This document shows positions 43,680-52,752 of a DNA stretch of 64,000 nucleotides, one piece after another (the first letter of the stretch is position 1; each line of letters opens with the position of its first letter). Made by a program: the position numbers and the translations under genes. Source of the DNA: Sinorhizobium medicae (GTDB taxonomy: Bacteria > Pseudomonadota > Alphaproteobacteria > Rhizobiales > Rhizobiaceae). The DNA is taken from contig NZ_VITA01000002.1 in NCBI RefSeq assembly GCF_007827695.1, positions 186,001 to 250,000 on the forward strand, read 5' to 3'. The notes under the pieces were generated by a model. That model was not told where the DNA came from. It saw only the letters and a list, made by a program, of their open reading frames with translations, and searched no databases.

Positions 43680-44342
43680 TCATATGCCGAACTGCAAGCT
43701 TTCGAGCGAGGGAAGGATGAGCGAAGGGCCGTAGTCCTTGTATTCATCCGGGCTATCGGCGCGGTTGATCCAGACCGTACGGAAACCGAACTTGGTTGCA
43801 CCGGCGACGTCCCATCGGTTCGAGGACTGGAACGAGACCGCCTGGGGGTAGAGCCGATAGCTCGTCGTCACCAGATCGTAGACGGCCGGTGCCGTCTTGA
43901 ATGCCTTGACTGCGTCGACCGAAAAGACGTCGTCTATGATGATATCGAGGGCCGCGTTCTTGACAGCCGATGCCAGCATGGCCGGCGAACCGTTGGAAAG
44001 AATGGCGATGCGGGCGCCCCGCTCCTTCAAACCCTTCAGGACCGCGGGAACTTCCGGATAACAGTCGAGCGCCCAATAGGCATCGAGAAGCGGCTTCTTG
44101 AGTTTGGGATCGGCCGAGGGGAAGCGCTGAAAGGCGTGGTCCAGCGATTGCTCGGTCAATTCCCAAAAGTCGACATAGACGCCCATCAGCGAGCGTACCC
44201 AGGAATATTCGAGTTGCTTGGCGCGCCAGAGTTCCGAAAAGGCCTGACCGTCCGGCCCGATCGCTTCGGCATGCCGGCGTACGGCCGCATGCACGTCGAA
44301 AAGCGTGCCATAGGCGTCGAAAACATAAGCCGCGTAAGACAT
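43680..44342 (-). CDS. Haloacid dehalogenase type II (HAD superfamily)
   Basis: The 220-residue protein has the nucleophile Asp9 in VFDAYGTLFD, motif II Ser in AILSNGSP, Lys151-type residue in AVKAFKTAP, and SSNRWDVAGATKFGF for motif III. This is the L-2-haloacid dehalogenase pattern, in which YGTLFD, SNGSP and SSNxWD are conserved. Many chromosomal members have no haloacid nearby and may act on other phosphates or haloacids. ATG 44342 has GGGAGAACTCG upstream. It is the first gene of a two-gene operon with tam. Confidence 0.92.
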   Translation of the reverse strand: MSYAAYVFDAYGTLFDVHAAVRRHAEAIGPDGQAFSELWRAKQLEYSWVRSLMGVYVDFWELTEQSLDHAFQRFPSADPKLKKPLLDAYWALDCYPEVPAVLKGLKERGARIAILSNGSPAMLASAVKNAALDIIIDDVFSVDAVKAFKTAPAVYDLVTTSYRLYPQAVSFQSSNRWDVAGATKFGFRTVWINRADSPDEYKDYGPSLILPSLESLQFGI

Positions 44343-44450
44343 CGAGTTCTCCCGTCATCCACCGTCCAGGCGGTGCGTCGGAGGTTTCCACCTTTTCGCG
44401 CGCATGGCCGGACAGAGGCTTTTGGCGTTACGTCGCAGACGCTGTGCCTT

Positions 44451-44560
44451 GGACCACGATGTTTTCGGGTCGGATCGACCTGAACATGAACGTGGTGTAT
44501 TCCACTACGTCAGAACAGGAGGGGCGGAAACCGCACAGCGTATTCCTCAACCCGCTCCAG
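44451..44560. repeat. Diverged ABC-type mosaic repeat
   Basis: Two parts follow one another in the order seen at 5600-5708. GGACCACGATGTTTTCGGGT with its complement-like CGTGGT (about 44451-44500) matches the second palindrome there. GGAGGGGCGGAAACCGCACA through CCCGCTCCAG (about 44518-44560) matches the third. Arms are imperfect, so this is an older copy. Confidence 0.65.
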
Positions 44561-44626
44561 CATTCTCCTGCGTGCATCATGTCAAAACTTTGTGCGCCGC
44601 ACAATGCCTTCGTTTCCCGCCTTCAT

Positions 44627-45178
44627 TCAATCTTTCCAAACCTTTGCCGGAAAACGCAGCGCCTGTTTCACAAGTTTGCCCTTGAGCCCGAGCGCCGCGT
44701 CGCAAAGGCCGAGCACGTGCCGGTTTGGCTTTGCTTCCGGGCGCAGCGCGTGAAGCGAAGACGCAGCTTTTTCCGGCGCTACGTAGCGCGCCAGAACGCC
44801 GAGGGACAGGGCCGTCGAGCGCCCGATACCTCTGAGGCAATGGATCAGCAGATTGGCATCTTCGGGCAGGCTGTCGATGAAGGCGAAGGTCGCCTCGATC
44901 GCCTGCAGAGGCGCTGCGTCCGGGGCGTCCGGGTCGGTGGTGTCGCCGAAATGAAGTTCCAGATGCCGCTCCGGCGGCAGGTCGATCATCGAAAGCAGGC
45001 GCGTGCCGGGTGCTCGGATCGAGATGAGGTGCGTCGGCGCCCAAAGTGCGCGATTGTGACGCGCTTCGGTCTGCGAGCTGACGACGAGGCGCACCGGCCA
45101 GCCGTTCGGATGCACCGGATTCGTGCTGAGGACGGGCTGAAAATGCGTACTCTCTAGAGCCTGAACCGCAAGAGCCAT
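44627..45178 (-). CDS. Dual-specificity / tyrosine phosphatase-like protein
   Basis: The 183-residue protein has the cysteine phosphatase P-loop HCLRGIGRS with His113, Cys114 and Arg120 (C-x5-R), preceded by TFAFIDSLPEDANLLI. The upstream RLVVSSQTEARHNRALWAP is typical for rhizobial members of this family, and an Asp for general acid could be in DTTDPDAPDAA. It probably removes phosphate from phosphoproteins, phosphoinositides or small molecules. AGGAAGG precedes ATG 45178; the GTG 45208 in the open frame is less likely. Confidence 0.85.
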   Translation of the reverse strand: MALAVQALESTHFQPVLSTNPVHPNGWPVRLVVSSQTEARHNRALWAPTHLISIRAPGTRLLSMIDLPPERHLELHFGDTTDPDAPDAAPLQAIEATFAFIDSLPEDANLLIHCLRGIGRSTALSLGVLARYVAPEKAASSLHALRPEAKPNRHVLGLCDAALGLKGKLVKQALRFPAKVWKD

Positions 45179-45272
45179 GACGTGCCTTCCTGATTCGTCT
45201 TGGGACACCCGCAGGATAGCAGCGCCGCGTCACAACCGGAATCCGGATCGGAACCGCGTGATGACGCTGATG

Positions 45273-46313
45273 TCAGAACCGCGTGATGACGCTGATGCCG
45301 AGCTCCGTTGCACCGTCCATTGCCGCAAGCGCCGGCGCCGCCTCTTCAAGCGATATCTGGCGCCCGATCAGCTCTTGCGGCTTCAACTGCCCGGCCGTGA
45401 TCATTGCCAGCATCGCCTCGTAACGCCAGGCCTGCATTCCGTGGCTGCCATAGATCTCGAGCTCGTGTCCAATTACCTGCGCCATCGGGATCTGCGGTGT
45501 CGCATGCTCCGCCAGCATAAGCCCGACCTGGACGTGCCGGCCGCGGCGGCGCAGATTTTTGATCGAGTTGAAACAGGTGACGGGTGAGCCGAGCGCGTCA
45601 AGCGAGACATGGGCGCCACCCCGGGTGATGTCCCTGACGGCTCCCGCGACATCCTCGGTCGCGCGGCCGTTGATGGTGGCGACCGCCCCGAGCTTCCGGG
45701 CGAAGGCGAGCTTCTCCTCCGAGATGTCTATGGCGATCGGGTTGGCGCCCAGTGCGGCTGCGATCATGACCGCCGAGAGTCCGACGCCGCCACAGCCGTG
45801 CACTGCCACCCACTCGCCGCCCTTCACGCGGGCCTGATCCAAGAGAGCGCGGAAAGAGGTGGCGAAGCGGCAGCCGAGGCTTGCCGCCGTGGCGAAATCC
45901 ATGTCCTCGGGGAGATGAACGAGATTCTGGTCGGCGAAGTCGATCGCCACATACTCCGCGAACGAACCCCAGTGGGTGAACCCCGGTTGAAACTGCGCCT
46001 CGCAAACCTGGTTGTTGCCGGAGCGGCATTCGAAACAGCGGCCGCAACCGGAGACGAAAGGCACCGTCACCCTGTCGCCGGTCTTGTAGCGGAGGACCCC
46101 GCGCCCGACCGCCGCGATCGTGCCCGCCAGTTCATGACCCGGCACATGCGGAAGACGAATGTCGGGGTCATGCCCCATCCAGCCGTGCCAATCGCTGCGG
46201 CAAAGGCCGGTCGCCTCGACCTTGATGACGACGCCGTTCTCGGTCGGTACCGGATCGGGCAGTATCCGGATTTCCGGCATCTTCTCGAACGCATCGTAAT
46301 ACATCGCTTTCAT
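45273..46313 (-). CDS. Zinc-dependent alcohol dehydrogenase
   Basis: The 346-residue medium-chain dehydrogenase has the catalytic zinc ligands in [15 protein letters not shown] and PGHE, and the four structural cysteines in [19 protein letters not shown]. The Rossmann motif [17 protein letters not shown] is followed by Asp at the end of strand 2, indicating NAD preference. It resembles the alcohol and aldehyde dehydrogenases of the AdhP/Tdh group with unknown natural substrate. GAGGAGAGAGATCGCCC precedes ATG 46313. It is divergent from the aminotransferase gene. Confidence 0.93.
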   Translation of the reverse strand: MKAMYYDAFEKMPEIRILPDPVPTENGVVIKVEATGLCRSDWHGWMGHDPDIRLPHVPGHELAGTIAAVGRGVLRYKTGDRVTVPFVSGCGRCFECRSGNNQVCEAQFQPGFTHWGSFAEYVAIDFADQNLVHLPEDMDFATAASLGCRFATSFRALLDQARVKGGEWVAVHGCGGVGLSAVMIAAALGANPIAIDISEEKLAFARKLGAVATINGRATEDVAGAVRDITRGGAHVSLDALGSPVTCFNSIKNLRRRGRHVQVGLMLAEHATPQIPMAQVIGHELEIYGSHGMQAWRYEAMLAMITAGQLKPQELIGRQISLEEAAPALAAMDGATELGISVITRF

Positions 46314-46465
46314 GGGCGATCTCTCTCCTCGGGCTCACTTCCCATTCTGACATGTCGCTTCGGGGGGCTCCAGATTGGACGCCATGACATTTTTTGATGT
46401 ACGCATTCACCCTCATGCTGTTCTTTCCGGCTAGAGCGGAAGTGTTCAATGAGAAGGAGACGCCG

Positions 46466-47347
46466 ATGGCCGTCGATACATCCCCCCGATCCACCACCTG
46501 GACCTATGTCGACGGCGAATGGCTTGCCGGCAACCCGCCGCTGATCGGCCCGACATCCCATGCGATGTGGCTCGGTTCGACGGTATTCGATGGCGCGCGC
46601 TGGTTCGATGGCATCGCGCCGGATCTGGATCTCCATTGCCGGCGCGTCAACCGATCCGCCGAAGCCTTGGGTCTAAGGCCGACGATGACCGCCCAGGCGA
46701 TCGAGGCACTCGCCTGGGAAGGCGTGAAGAAGTTCGACGGGCAGACGGCCATCTACGTGAAGCCGATGTATTGGGGCGAGCACGGCTCCTGGAGCGTCGT
46801 TGCGGTGGACCCTGAATCCACACGCTTCGCGCTTTGCCTGTTCGAGGCGCCAATGGGCAACGGCCATGCCGGCTCGTCACTGACGCTGTCGCCTTTCCGG
46901 CGACCAACGGTCGAATGCATGCCGACGGACGCCAAGGCCGGCTGCCTTTATCCGAACAATGCCCGTATCCTCAATGAGGCTCGCTCGCGCGGTTTCGACA
47001 ATGCTCTGGTGCGCGATATGCTCGGCAACATCGCCGAGACCGGCTCCTCCAATATCTTCATGGTGAGGGACGGCGTCGTCTTCACGCCGGCCGCCAACAA
47101 GACCTTTCTCGCCGGTATCACCCGCTCGCGCGTGATGGACCTTCTGCGCGAGGCAGGTCTCCAAGTGATCGAGACCGACTTGACCATGGCCGATTTCGAG
47201 GCGGCCGACGAGATCTTCACCTCGGGCAACTATTCCAAAGTGCTGCCCGTCACCCGTATCGAGCAGCGCGAGCTGCAGGCCGGCCCGGTGACGGGCAAGG
47301 CGCGAGATCTTTATATGGACTGGGCGCACACAACCGGACGCCGATAG
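46466..47347 (+). CDS. ilvE: Class IV aminotransferase (branched-chain type)
   Basis: The 293-residue protein has the fold of class IV PLP enzymes. Motifs include HAMWLGSTVFDGARWF, the PLP-lysine in IYVKPMYW or nearby, ARILNEARSRGFDNALVRD, IAETGSSNIFMV and TSGNYSKVLPVTRI. This is the IlvE-like group that exchanges amino groups between branched-chain amino acids and 2-oxoglutarate; D-amino acid aminotransferase and lyase members are close. GAAGGAGACGCCG precedes ATG 46466; the open frame reaches 46394 but lacks that site. I have moderate trust in the substrate. Confidence 0.85.
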   Translation: MAVDTSPRSTTWTYVDGEWLAGNPPLIGPTSHAMWLGSTVFDGARWFDGIAPDLDLHCRRVNRSAEALGLRPTMTAQAIEALAWEGVKKFDGQTAIYVKPMYWGEHGSWSVVAVDPESTRFALCLFEAPMGNGHAGSSLTLSPFRRPTVECMPTDAKAGCLYPNNARILNEARSRGFDNALVRDMLGNIAETGSSNIFMVRDGVVFTPAANKTFLAGITRSRVMDLLREAGLQVIETDLTMADFEAADEIFTSGNYSKVLPVTRIEQRELQAGPVTGKARDLYMDWAHTTGRR

Positions 47348-47366
47348 TCTCGCTTGTTCTCTATCG

Positions 47367-47777
47367 TTACGGCTCGAAGGGACGCACGACGACGTCGGGC
47401 GACGAGCGCGTGTTCGGACCATGATAGACCGCTTCGACATTGTTCCCGTCCGGGTCAAGGAGAAAGGCGGCAAAGTAACCGGGATGATAGCTTCGCTCTC
47501 CGGGCGGACCGTTGTCCGTGCCGCCGTTCGCCAGACCCGTATCGTAAAACCGCTGCACCGCGTCTGGACCGGCCGCTTGGAAGGCCAGGTGGACGCGGGT
47601 TCGGTAGTCCTCCGCCGCGTCGACGAAGAATTCGTCGAATGCAAAGAACGCGTCAGTCTCGTAGGTGGGATGGTGGCCAAGCGCGCCGAGGACCGCCCGA
47701 TAGAACCGCTTGCTCGCGGCGAGGTCCCCAACGCGAAGATGCACGTGATCGATGAGCCGTCCCTGGTGGAATTCCAT
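47367..47777 (-). CDS. VOC-family (glyoxalase/bleomycin-resistance-like) protein
   Basis: The 136-residue protein has two beta-alpha-beta-beta-beta modules. The first starts IDHVHLRVGDLAASKRFYRA, the second contains HPGYFAAFLLDPDGNNVEAV. Metal positions would be His in IDHVHLRV, Glu in VEAV and a residue in the middle. Such proteins are dioxygenases, isomerases or binding proteins; none can be chosen here. GGGAGAAAGCC precedes ATG 47777. It is divergent from sodB. Confidence 0.88.
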   Translation of the reverse strand: MEFHQGRLIDHVHLRVGDLAASKRFYRAVLGALGHHPTYETDAFFAFDEFFVDAAEDYRTRVHLAFQAAGPDAVQRFYDTGLANGGTDNGPPGERSYHPGYFAAFLLDPDGNNVEAVYHGPNTRSSPDVVVRPFEP

Positions 47778-48013
47778 GGCTTTCTCCCGTGGCACGCTCT
47801 GGCTTCATGGACCTTTCCGATGCCGTAATATAGGGCCGCGAGGCCGCGCGTCGAGCCTTCGCCTCGCGAAGGCGGAAGTCACGAAAGCAAAGAAAGTATT
47901 TTGCGTTGGTTAGCGAAATTTTGGCGTTGCATCGGTTGCCTCCCCGCAAGGGGGTGCCTATGTTCCGCTGACAGATTTCCCCGATGAAATCCATGCCAAG
48001 AGGAGATGCCACA

Positions 48014-48616
48014 ATGGCTTTCGAATTGCCGAACCTTCCCTATGACTACGATGCGCTCGCACCCTATATGTCGCGCGAAACGCTCGAATACCATCACGAC
48101 AAGCACCACCTCGCTTACGTGACGAACGGCAACAAGCTCGCCGAGGAAGCCGGTCTTTCCGATCTTTCGCTGGAAGATATCGTCAAGAAATCCTACGGCA
48201 CCAACCAGCCGTTGTTCAACAATGCCGGCCAGCACTACAACCATGTCCACTTCTGGAAGTGGATGAAAAAGGGTGGCGGCGGCACCAGTCTTCCCGGCAA
48301 GCTTGACGCCGCGATCAAGTCGGACCTTGGCGGCTACGACAAGTTCCGCGCCGATTTTGTTGCTGCCGGTACGGGCCAGTTCGGCTCCGGCTGGGCCTGG
48401 CTTTCGGTAAAGAACGGCAAGCTGGAAATCTCCAAGACCCCGAACGGCGAAAATCCGCTGGTACACGGCGCAACCCCGATCCTGGGCGTCGATGTGTGGG
48501 AACATTCCTATTACATCGACTATCGCAACGCGCGCCCGAAATACCTCGAAGCCTTCGTCGACAATCTCATCAACTGGGATTACGTCCTCGAACTGTACGA
48601 AGCGGCTGCAAAGTAA
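48014..48616 (+). CDS. sodB: Superoxide dismutase (Fe/Mn)
   Basis: SOD dismutates superoxide to oxygen and hydrogen peroxide. The 200 residues have the metal ligands His27 (EYHHDKHH), His in HVHFWKW, and Asp and His in DVWEHSYYIDYRN. In the outer sphere the residues resemble the rhizobial cambialistic enzyme that can use Mn or Fe. GAGGAGATGCCACA precedes ATG 48014. The preceding 236 bases contain a small hairpin CCTCCCCGCAAGGGGG about 60 bases before the start. Confidence 0.97.
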   Translation: MAFELPNLPYDYDALAPYMSRETLEYHHDKHHLAYVTNGNKLAEEAGLSDLSLEDIVKKSYGTNQPLFNNAGQHYNHVHFWKWMKKGGGGTSLPGKLDAAIKSDLGGYDKFRADFVAAGTGQFGSGWAWLSVKNGKLEISKTPNGENPLVHGATPILGVDVWEHSYYIDYRNARPKYLEAFVDNLINWDYVLELYEAAAK

Positions 48617-48693
48617 GCACCGAGTCTTTGATTGCGAGTTGCTGGCGGGGGGAATGCTGTCGGTTGTGCCTTTTGCAAAGAGCCCCGAACCGA

Positions 48694-48833
48694 CCCTCAT
48701 CCGCCTGTCGGCATCTTCTCCCCGTTTTGGACGGGGAGAACGTGATTCGCGGCTCCTGCCTCGTTCACTCCACTGGGGGCGCGCGCAGCTTGTTCCTTCG
48801 CCCGCTTGCGAAGGTGCCGCAGACGGATGAGGC
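48694..48833. repeat. RIME-like element, second copy
   Basis: Left arm CCCTCATCCGCCTGTCGGCA (from 48694) pairs with TGCCGCAGACGGATGAGG at the right end (to 48832), with an inner hairpin TCTCCCCGTTTTGGACGGGGAGA. It lies between sodB and the convergent WYL gene and ends 9 bases before that gene's stop codon. The layout is the same kind as at 1676-1911, though the sequence differs, so it is a different RIME class. Confidence 0.7.
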
Positions 48834-48841
48834 GTGAATTT

Positions 48842-49555
48842 CTACCCGTCTGCCGTCGCGAGCGGCCGCCCGACATCTGCCCGCCATCCGGCCACCCATA
48901 ACTGCCTCAGCCTCTCGCCCTGGCCTTGGAAGTATATGTCGAGCGGCTCGCAATGCTCCACGCGGTCAGCGCGGAAGTTGCGGATATCCTGCCGCATTTC
49001 GCACCAGGCGACCATCATAGCATGTTCGGAATAGTAGATCAGCGCAAGCGGTAGCACCGTGCGCTCGCTGGCGCGTCCGAGCTCGTCGCGATAGTCCAGC
49101 GCCAGCTTCTGTTCGTCGCGAATAGCCCGACGAATCATTGCAAGGTCGATCGCGGGCGGGGGCGAGGCGATGGTGCCCCAGGCGTGCAGCGCCTGCGACT
49201 GGAAGGCCTTGCGCAGGGGTTCCGGAACGGCGCCGGTGATCTTCTGACTGACGCGTCGTGCCGCCGCTTTCAACTCCTCGTCGCCGGTGCGCGCCAGAAG
49301 CGCAAGCGCCAGCACGATTGCCTCCGTCTCCTCGATCGAGAACATCAGCGGCGGAAGGTCAAAGCCGGGCCTGAGTATATAGCCGATCCCACGCTCTCCC
49401 TCGATCGGAACGCGCATCGCCTGCAGGGCGGCGATGTCCCGGTAGATCGATCGTGGCGTGACCTCCAGCGCGTCGGCGATCTCCGCCGCCGTCACTGGTT
49501 TTCGGGCGAGCCGCAGCATCTGGATGATTTCGAAAAGACGTGACGCCTTGCGCAT
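48842..49555 (-). CDS. YafY-type transcriptional regulator with WYL domain
   Basis: The 237-residue protein has an N-terminal HTH (RLARKPVTAAEIADALEVTP, about 15-34) and RSIYRDIAALQAMRVPIEGE as recognition and wing. A C-terminal WYL domain (about 140-215) contains LALIYYSEHAMMVAWCEMRQ followed by DIRNFRADRVEHC. WYL domains sense nucleotide or nucleic acid ligands. The gene is divergent from a LysE exporter (128 bases), which is its most likely target. Confidence 0.9.
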   Translation of the reverse strand: MRKASRLFEIIQMLRLARKPVTAAEIADALEVTPRSIYRDIAALQAMRVPIEGERGIGYILRPGFDLPPLMFSIEETEAIVLALALLARTGDEELKAAARRVSQKITGAVPEPLRKAFQSQALHAWGTIASPPPAIDLAMIRRAIRDEQKLALDYRDELGRASERTVLPLALIYYSEHAMMVAWCEMRQDIRNFRADRVEHCEPLDIYFQGQGERLRQLWVAGWRADVGRPLATADG

Positions 49556-49683
49556 GGAAGCGGTCTCTATCTGCTCACTCCTGACACGACCTTGTCAGTT
49601 GGAGGGAGGTATATCACGCGCCAACGGATTGAAACCAAACAATCCGCCGCCGAGATAGCACCGAAACGGGACGAGCAACTGAC

Positions 49684-50322
49684 ATGACCTACGCGGAAAA
49701 CCTCTGGCTTTTTTTCAGCCTTCTCTTCGGCATCATCATCGTTCCCGGCATGGATATGGTGTTTGTCCTCGCAAATGCGCTGACCGGCGGGCGCGCCTCC
49801 GGGCTTTCGGCAACGGTTGGCATCATGGCGGGAGGCGTGCTGCACACGCTCTATGCGGCCCTGGGTGTCAGCGTCATCCTGCATCTGGTGCCTCAGCTCT
49901 ATAATCTGCTGCTTGTGGCCGGAGCGGCCTACATCGCCTGGATCGGGTTTTCGCTTCTACGCAGTTCCATCAAGATCAGCGGCGTAGCGGCCGGCGCTCG
50001 GTTGACGCGCTGGGCAAGCTTTCGGCAGGGAGCGCTGACGAGCCTGATGAATCCCAAGGCCTATCTCTTCATGCTTGCCGTCTACCCGCAGTTCCTGAAG
50101 CCGCAATTCGGCCCGGTCTGGTCCCAGGCAGCCGTCATGGCCCTGATGATCGCGCTGACGCAGCTCGCGGTCTATGGCGGTCTTGCGCTTGCGGCCGGAC
50201 GTGGACGTGACTTCCTGGTCGGCAGCCCCGGTGCCACCGTTGCGATCGGTCGCTTCGCCGGTCTCCTGCTCCTCGTAATCGCGGTCTTTACGGTCTGGCA
50301 TGGCTGGAGCGGGGAGGTTTGA
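49684..50322 (+). CDS. LysE-family amino acid exporter
   Basis: The 212-residue protein has six membrane helices. The first loop has the family motif VPGMDMVFVLANALTGGRAS, and NPKAYLFMLAVYPQF is the second signature. LysE/RhtB proteins export basic amino acids, homoserine lactone or related molecules; the substrate here is unknown. A GGGACGAGCAACTGAC precedes ATG 49684. The divergent WYL regulator probably controls it. Confidence 0.9.
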   Translation: MTYAENLWLFFSLLFGIIIVPGMDMVFVLANALTGGRASGLSATVGIMAGGVLHTLYAALGVSVILHLVPQLYNLLLVAGAAYIAWIGFSLLRSSIKISGVAAGARLTRWASFRQGALTSLMNPKAYLFMLAVYPQFLKPQFGPVWSQAAVMALMIALTQLAVYGGLALAAGRGRDFLVGSPGATVAIGRFAGLLLLVIAVFTVWHGWSGEV

Positions 50323-50519
50323 GTCGCCGCCGTCAAGTATCAAAGGTGAGTATCTTATTCATGTATTTAAATATGGCGCAGAGAAATACGGTTCGGCGCT
50401 GCGAATTATGCTGCAACGACAAGCACATCAAGAAAATGTTACTTCCGTAGAGAAGCCAAAATGCCATCATGCCGGCGCTTCAACAGTACGCCGCAGAAGC
50501 GGTCAGACCGGAGATCATG

Positions 50520-50966
50520 ATGAAGATACGAGCTCTTATGCTTGCCGCGGCCCTGGCGGGCCTGGGCGTGACCGCCGTCACGGCGGCCGACGAGCCGCAG
50601 GCGGTGCGCCAGCAATTGATGAAAAAAGTCGGGCAGGCCACAGGTGCGCTCAGCGGCATCGCCAAGGGTGAAAAGCCCTATGACGCCGAGATCGTAAAAG
50701 CTTCGCTGGCGACGATCAGCGAAACGGTGAAAGTCTTCCCGGATCACTTCCCGGCTGGTTCCGAGACAGGGATGGAAACCGAAGCGAGCCCGAAGATCTG
50801 GGAGAATATGGCGGACTTCAAGGCGAAGGCCGCCAAGCTCGGGGGGGACGCAGAAAAAATCCTTGCTGAATTGCCCGCGGATCAGGCCGGCGTCGGTGCT
50901 GCACTCGGCATCATCGGAAAAGACTGCAGCAGCTGTCACGAGAGCTATCGGATCAAGAAGGATTGA
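50520..50966 (+). CDS. Cytochrome c-prime / c556 family protein
   Basis: The 148-residue secreted protein has a signal peptide (about 1-23, ending TAVTAADE). The mature four-helix bundle ends with the haem motif CSSCHESYR, in which CxxCH is at the C-terminal end, as in c-prime and c556 cytochromes. Such cytochromes bind NO or act as periplasmic electron carriers. ATG 50517 and 50520 are consecutive; the second has GGAG at the better distance. A 127-base gap separates it from the next cytochrome gene. Confidence 0.9.
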   Translation: MKIRALMLAAALAGLGVTAVTAADEPQAVRQQLMKKVGQATGALSGIAKGEKPYDAEIVKASLATISETVKVFPDHFPAGSETGMETEASPKIWENMADFKAKAAKLGGDAEKILAELPADQAGVGAALGIIGKDCSSCHESYRIKKD

Positions 50967-51093
50967 TGATCAGGCAGTTGTGTAACTCCGTTTTGGAACC
51001 GCGCCGCCCAGCCGGCGCGGACCTCTTTGCAACGCAGGTCGAAAGGCCCTCCGGCCGCTGCCATTGGCATTCGTGAAATTTCAAGAGGAGCCT

Positions 51094-52038
51094 ATGGGCC
51101 GACGTGCAAGGTATCTGCTTTCTGGTCTGGCTCTGCTGGCGATAGCGGGAGGCGGGCTTGCCTGGTGGTTGACCAAGCCGGATCGATCGGATGCGTCGCA
51201 GTGGGAAGGTCTCGGGGACCCCGATCTTTCCAATGGCGAACGGGTCTTCTGGGCCGGTGGTTGTGCCAGCTGCCATGCTGCGCCGGACACCACGGACAAT
51301 GGCGCTTCGGACGATAGCGCGGCAGACGAAAAAAGGCTCCTGCTAGCCGGAGGCCGCAGCCTGAAGAGCCCCTTCGGCACGTTTTATCCGCCCAATATCT
51401 CGCCCGATGAAACGGCCGGCATCGGCACCTGGACGCTCGCGGAGTTCGGCGACGCCATGACGCGCGGCGTCGGAAGGGATGGCGGGCATCTCTATCCGTC
51501 CTTTCCCTACGGCTCCTACATCCGCATGACGGCGAAGGACGTCAATGATCTTTGGGGCTTCATGCAGACGCTGCCGAAGAGCGGCAATACGACGCCGCAG
51601 CACGATCTGGCGTTCCCCTACAATATTCGCCCGGCGATCGGCGTGTGGAAGTTCTTCTATCTTACCGACGAGCCGCGTGCCCGGATAAATACCGCCGACA
51701 CCAAGCTCGCCCGCGGCCAGTACCTCGTGGAGGGGCCCGGCCATTGCGGCGAATGCCACACGCCACGCGATGCGCTTGGCGGCTTCGAGGAGGCGAGATG
51801 GCTCACCGGGGCGCCCAATCCCGAAGGTGAGGGACGGATCCCCGACATCACGCCGGCTTCGAAAAGCGTCGGCGGCTGGAGTGCGTCCGACATCGCCTCC
51901 TATCTCGAAACGGGTTTCACCCCCGATTTCGATACCGTTGGCGGCTCGATGGTCGAGGTGCAGAAGAATATGGCGAAGCTGCCGGCGTCCGACAGAGACG
52001 CTATCGCGGCATACCTCAAGGCGCTGCCGGCGCTCTAA
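51094..52038 (+). CDS. Di-haem c-type cytochrome
   Basis: The 314-residue protein has an N-terminal hydrophobic anchor (YLLSGLALLAIAGGGLAWWL, about 7-26) and two haem motifs. CASCH lies near 58 and CGECH near 223, with Met ligands likely in MTRGVGRDGGHLYPSFPYGS and similar segments. The two-haem arrangement resembles the cytochrome subunits that accept electrons from alcohol, aldehyde or gluconate dehydrogenases. GAGGAG precedes ATG 51094; TTG 51064 is less likely. With the c556 gene it may form one electron-transfer route, and a PQQ dehydrogenase is 2.4 kb away. Confidence 0.92.
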   Translation: MGRRARYLLSGLALLAIAGGGLAWWLTKPDRSDASQWEGLGDPDLSNGERVFWAGGCASCHAAPDTTDNGASDDSAADEKRLLLAGGRSLKSPFGTFYPPNISPDETAGIGTWTLAEFGDAMTRGVGRDGGHLYPSFPYGSYIRMTAKDVNDLWGFMQTLPKSGNTTPQHDLAFPYNIRPAIGVWKFFYLTDEPRARINTADTKLARGQYLVEGPGHCGECHTPRDALGGFEEARWLTGAPNPEGEGRIPDITPASKSVGGWSASDIASYLETGFTPDFDTVGGSMVEVQKNMAKLPASDRDAIAAYLKALPAL

Positions 52039-52057
52039 ACCGCAACGATCGCCTCGC

Positions 52058-52576
52058 TCACCCGAGTTTTTGCAGGTAACGCATGCCGGTTACCGGGCGC
52101 GGAACGAAGCGCTCGGATTCGTAGAAGCGGTGCGCCTGGAAGTTTCCCGTGGCGGCACTAACCGAAAGGTAGTCGCAGCCCGCCATTTTCGCCTGTTCGC
52201 GAGCTTTGGCCACGAGGTGGCGCCCGATACCGGTGCCGCGATGAACCGGGCGGACGAAGAGGTGGTGCAATTCCATGCCGCGCGCGCCTTCGGCCGCCCG
52301 GTATTGCGGGACGAGAATGGCATAGCCGATCAACGCGCCGCCGGCTTCGGCGACAAGCGCCGTGATCCAAGGCGTACGTGCGAAAAGGTCCCGCTCGAGT
52401 TGTTCGGGCGTGATCGTTGCGGCATCGCCGTGATGGGCGGCAAGCTCCGCGACCATCTCGCGCAATTCGGCGAGATCGCGCGGCTTGGCGCAACGGATCG
52501 TCACCATGGGCGCGCGCGCCGATGGAACGGGTTGAAGGCTAGGGGTGGCGGTCTGCAGCATTTTCGGGCTCCTCAT
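52058..52576 (-). CDS. GNAT-family N-acetyltransferase
   Basis: The 172-residue protein has the acetyl-CoA pyrophosphate loop in FVRPVHRGTGIGRHLVAKAR (Q/R-x-x-G-x-G/A pattern RGTGIG) and the beta-bulge strand GMELHHLFV. The C terminus (AATGNFQAHRFYESERFV) is the usual helix and strand. The acceptor is unknown. ATG 52576 follows AGAGGA; in-frame ATGs at 52561 and 52507 are possible, and 52507 (MVTIRCAKPRD) begins right at the domain. Confidence 0.9.
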   Translation of the reverse strand: MRSPKMLQTATPSLQPVPSARAPMVTIRCAKPRDLAELREMVAELAAHHGDAATITPEQLERDLFARTPWITALVAEAGGALIGYAILVPQYRAAEGARGMELHHLFVRPVHRGTGIGRHLVAKAREQAKMAGCDYLSVSAATGNFQAHRFYESERFVPRPVTGMRYLQKLG

Positions 52577-52752
52577 GGTCCTCTATCGCCATCAGGTGCC
52601 GTGAAAAACAAAAGCCGCCCTGATGGCGGCCTTGTTGAATATGATCAGCAGGCCGCTCCTATCGGAACAGCCAAAAATAGACGCAGGAAATGGGCGCGTT
52701 CTTGATCATGGGCGTAGATTGTCCAAATCCCCGAATTTGTCAACGAGGATTT

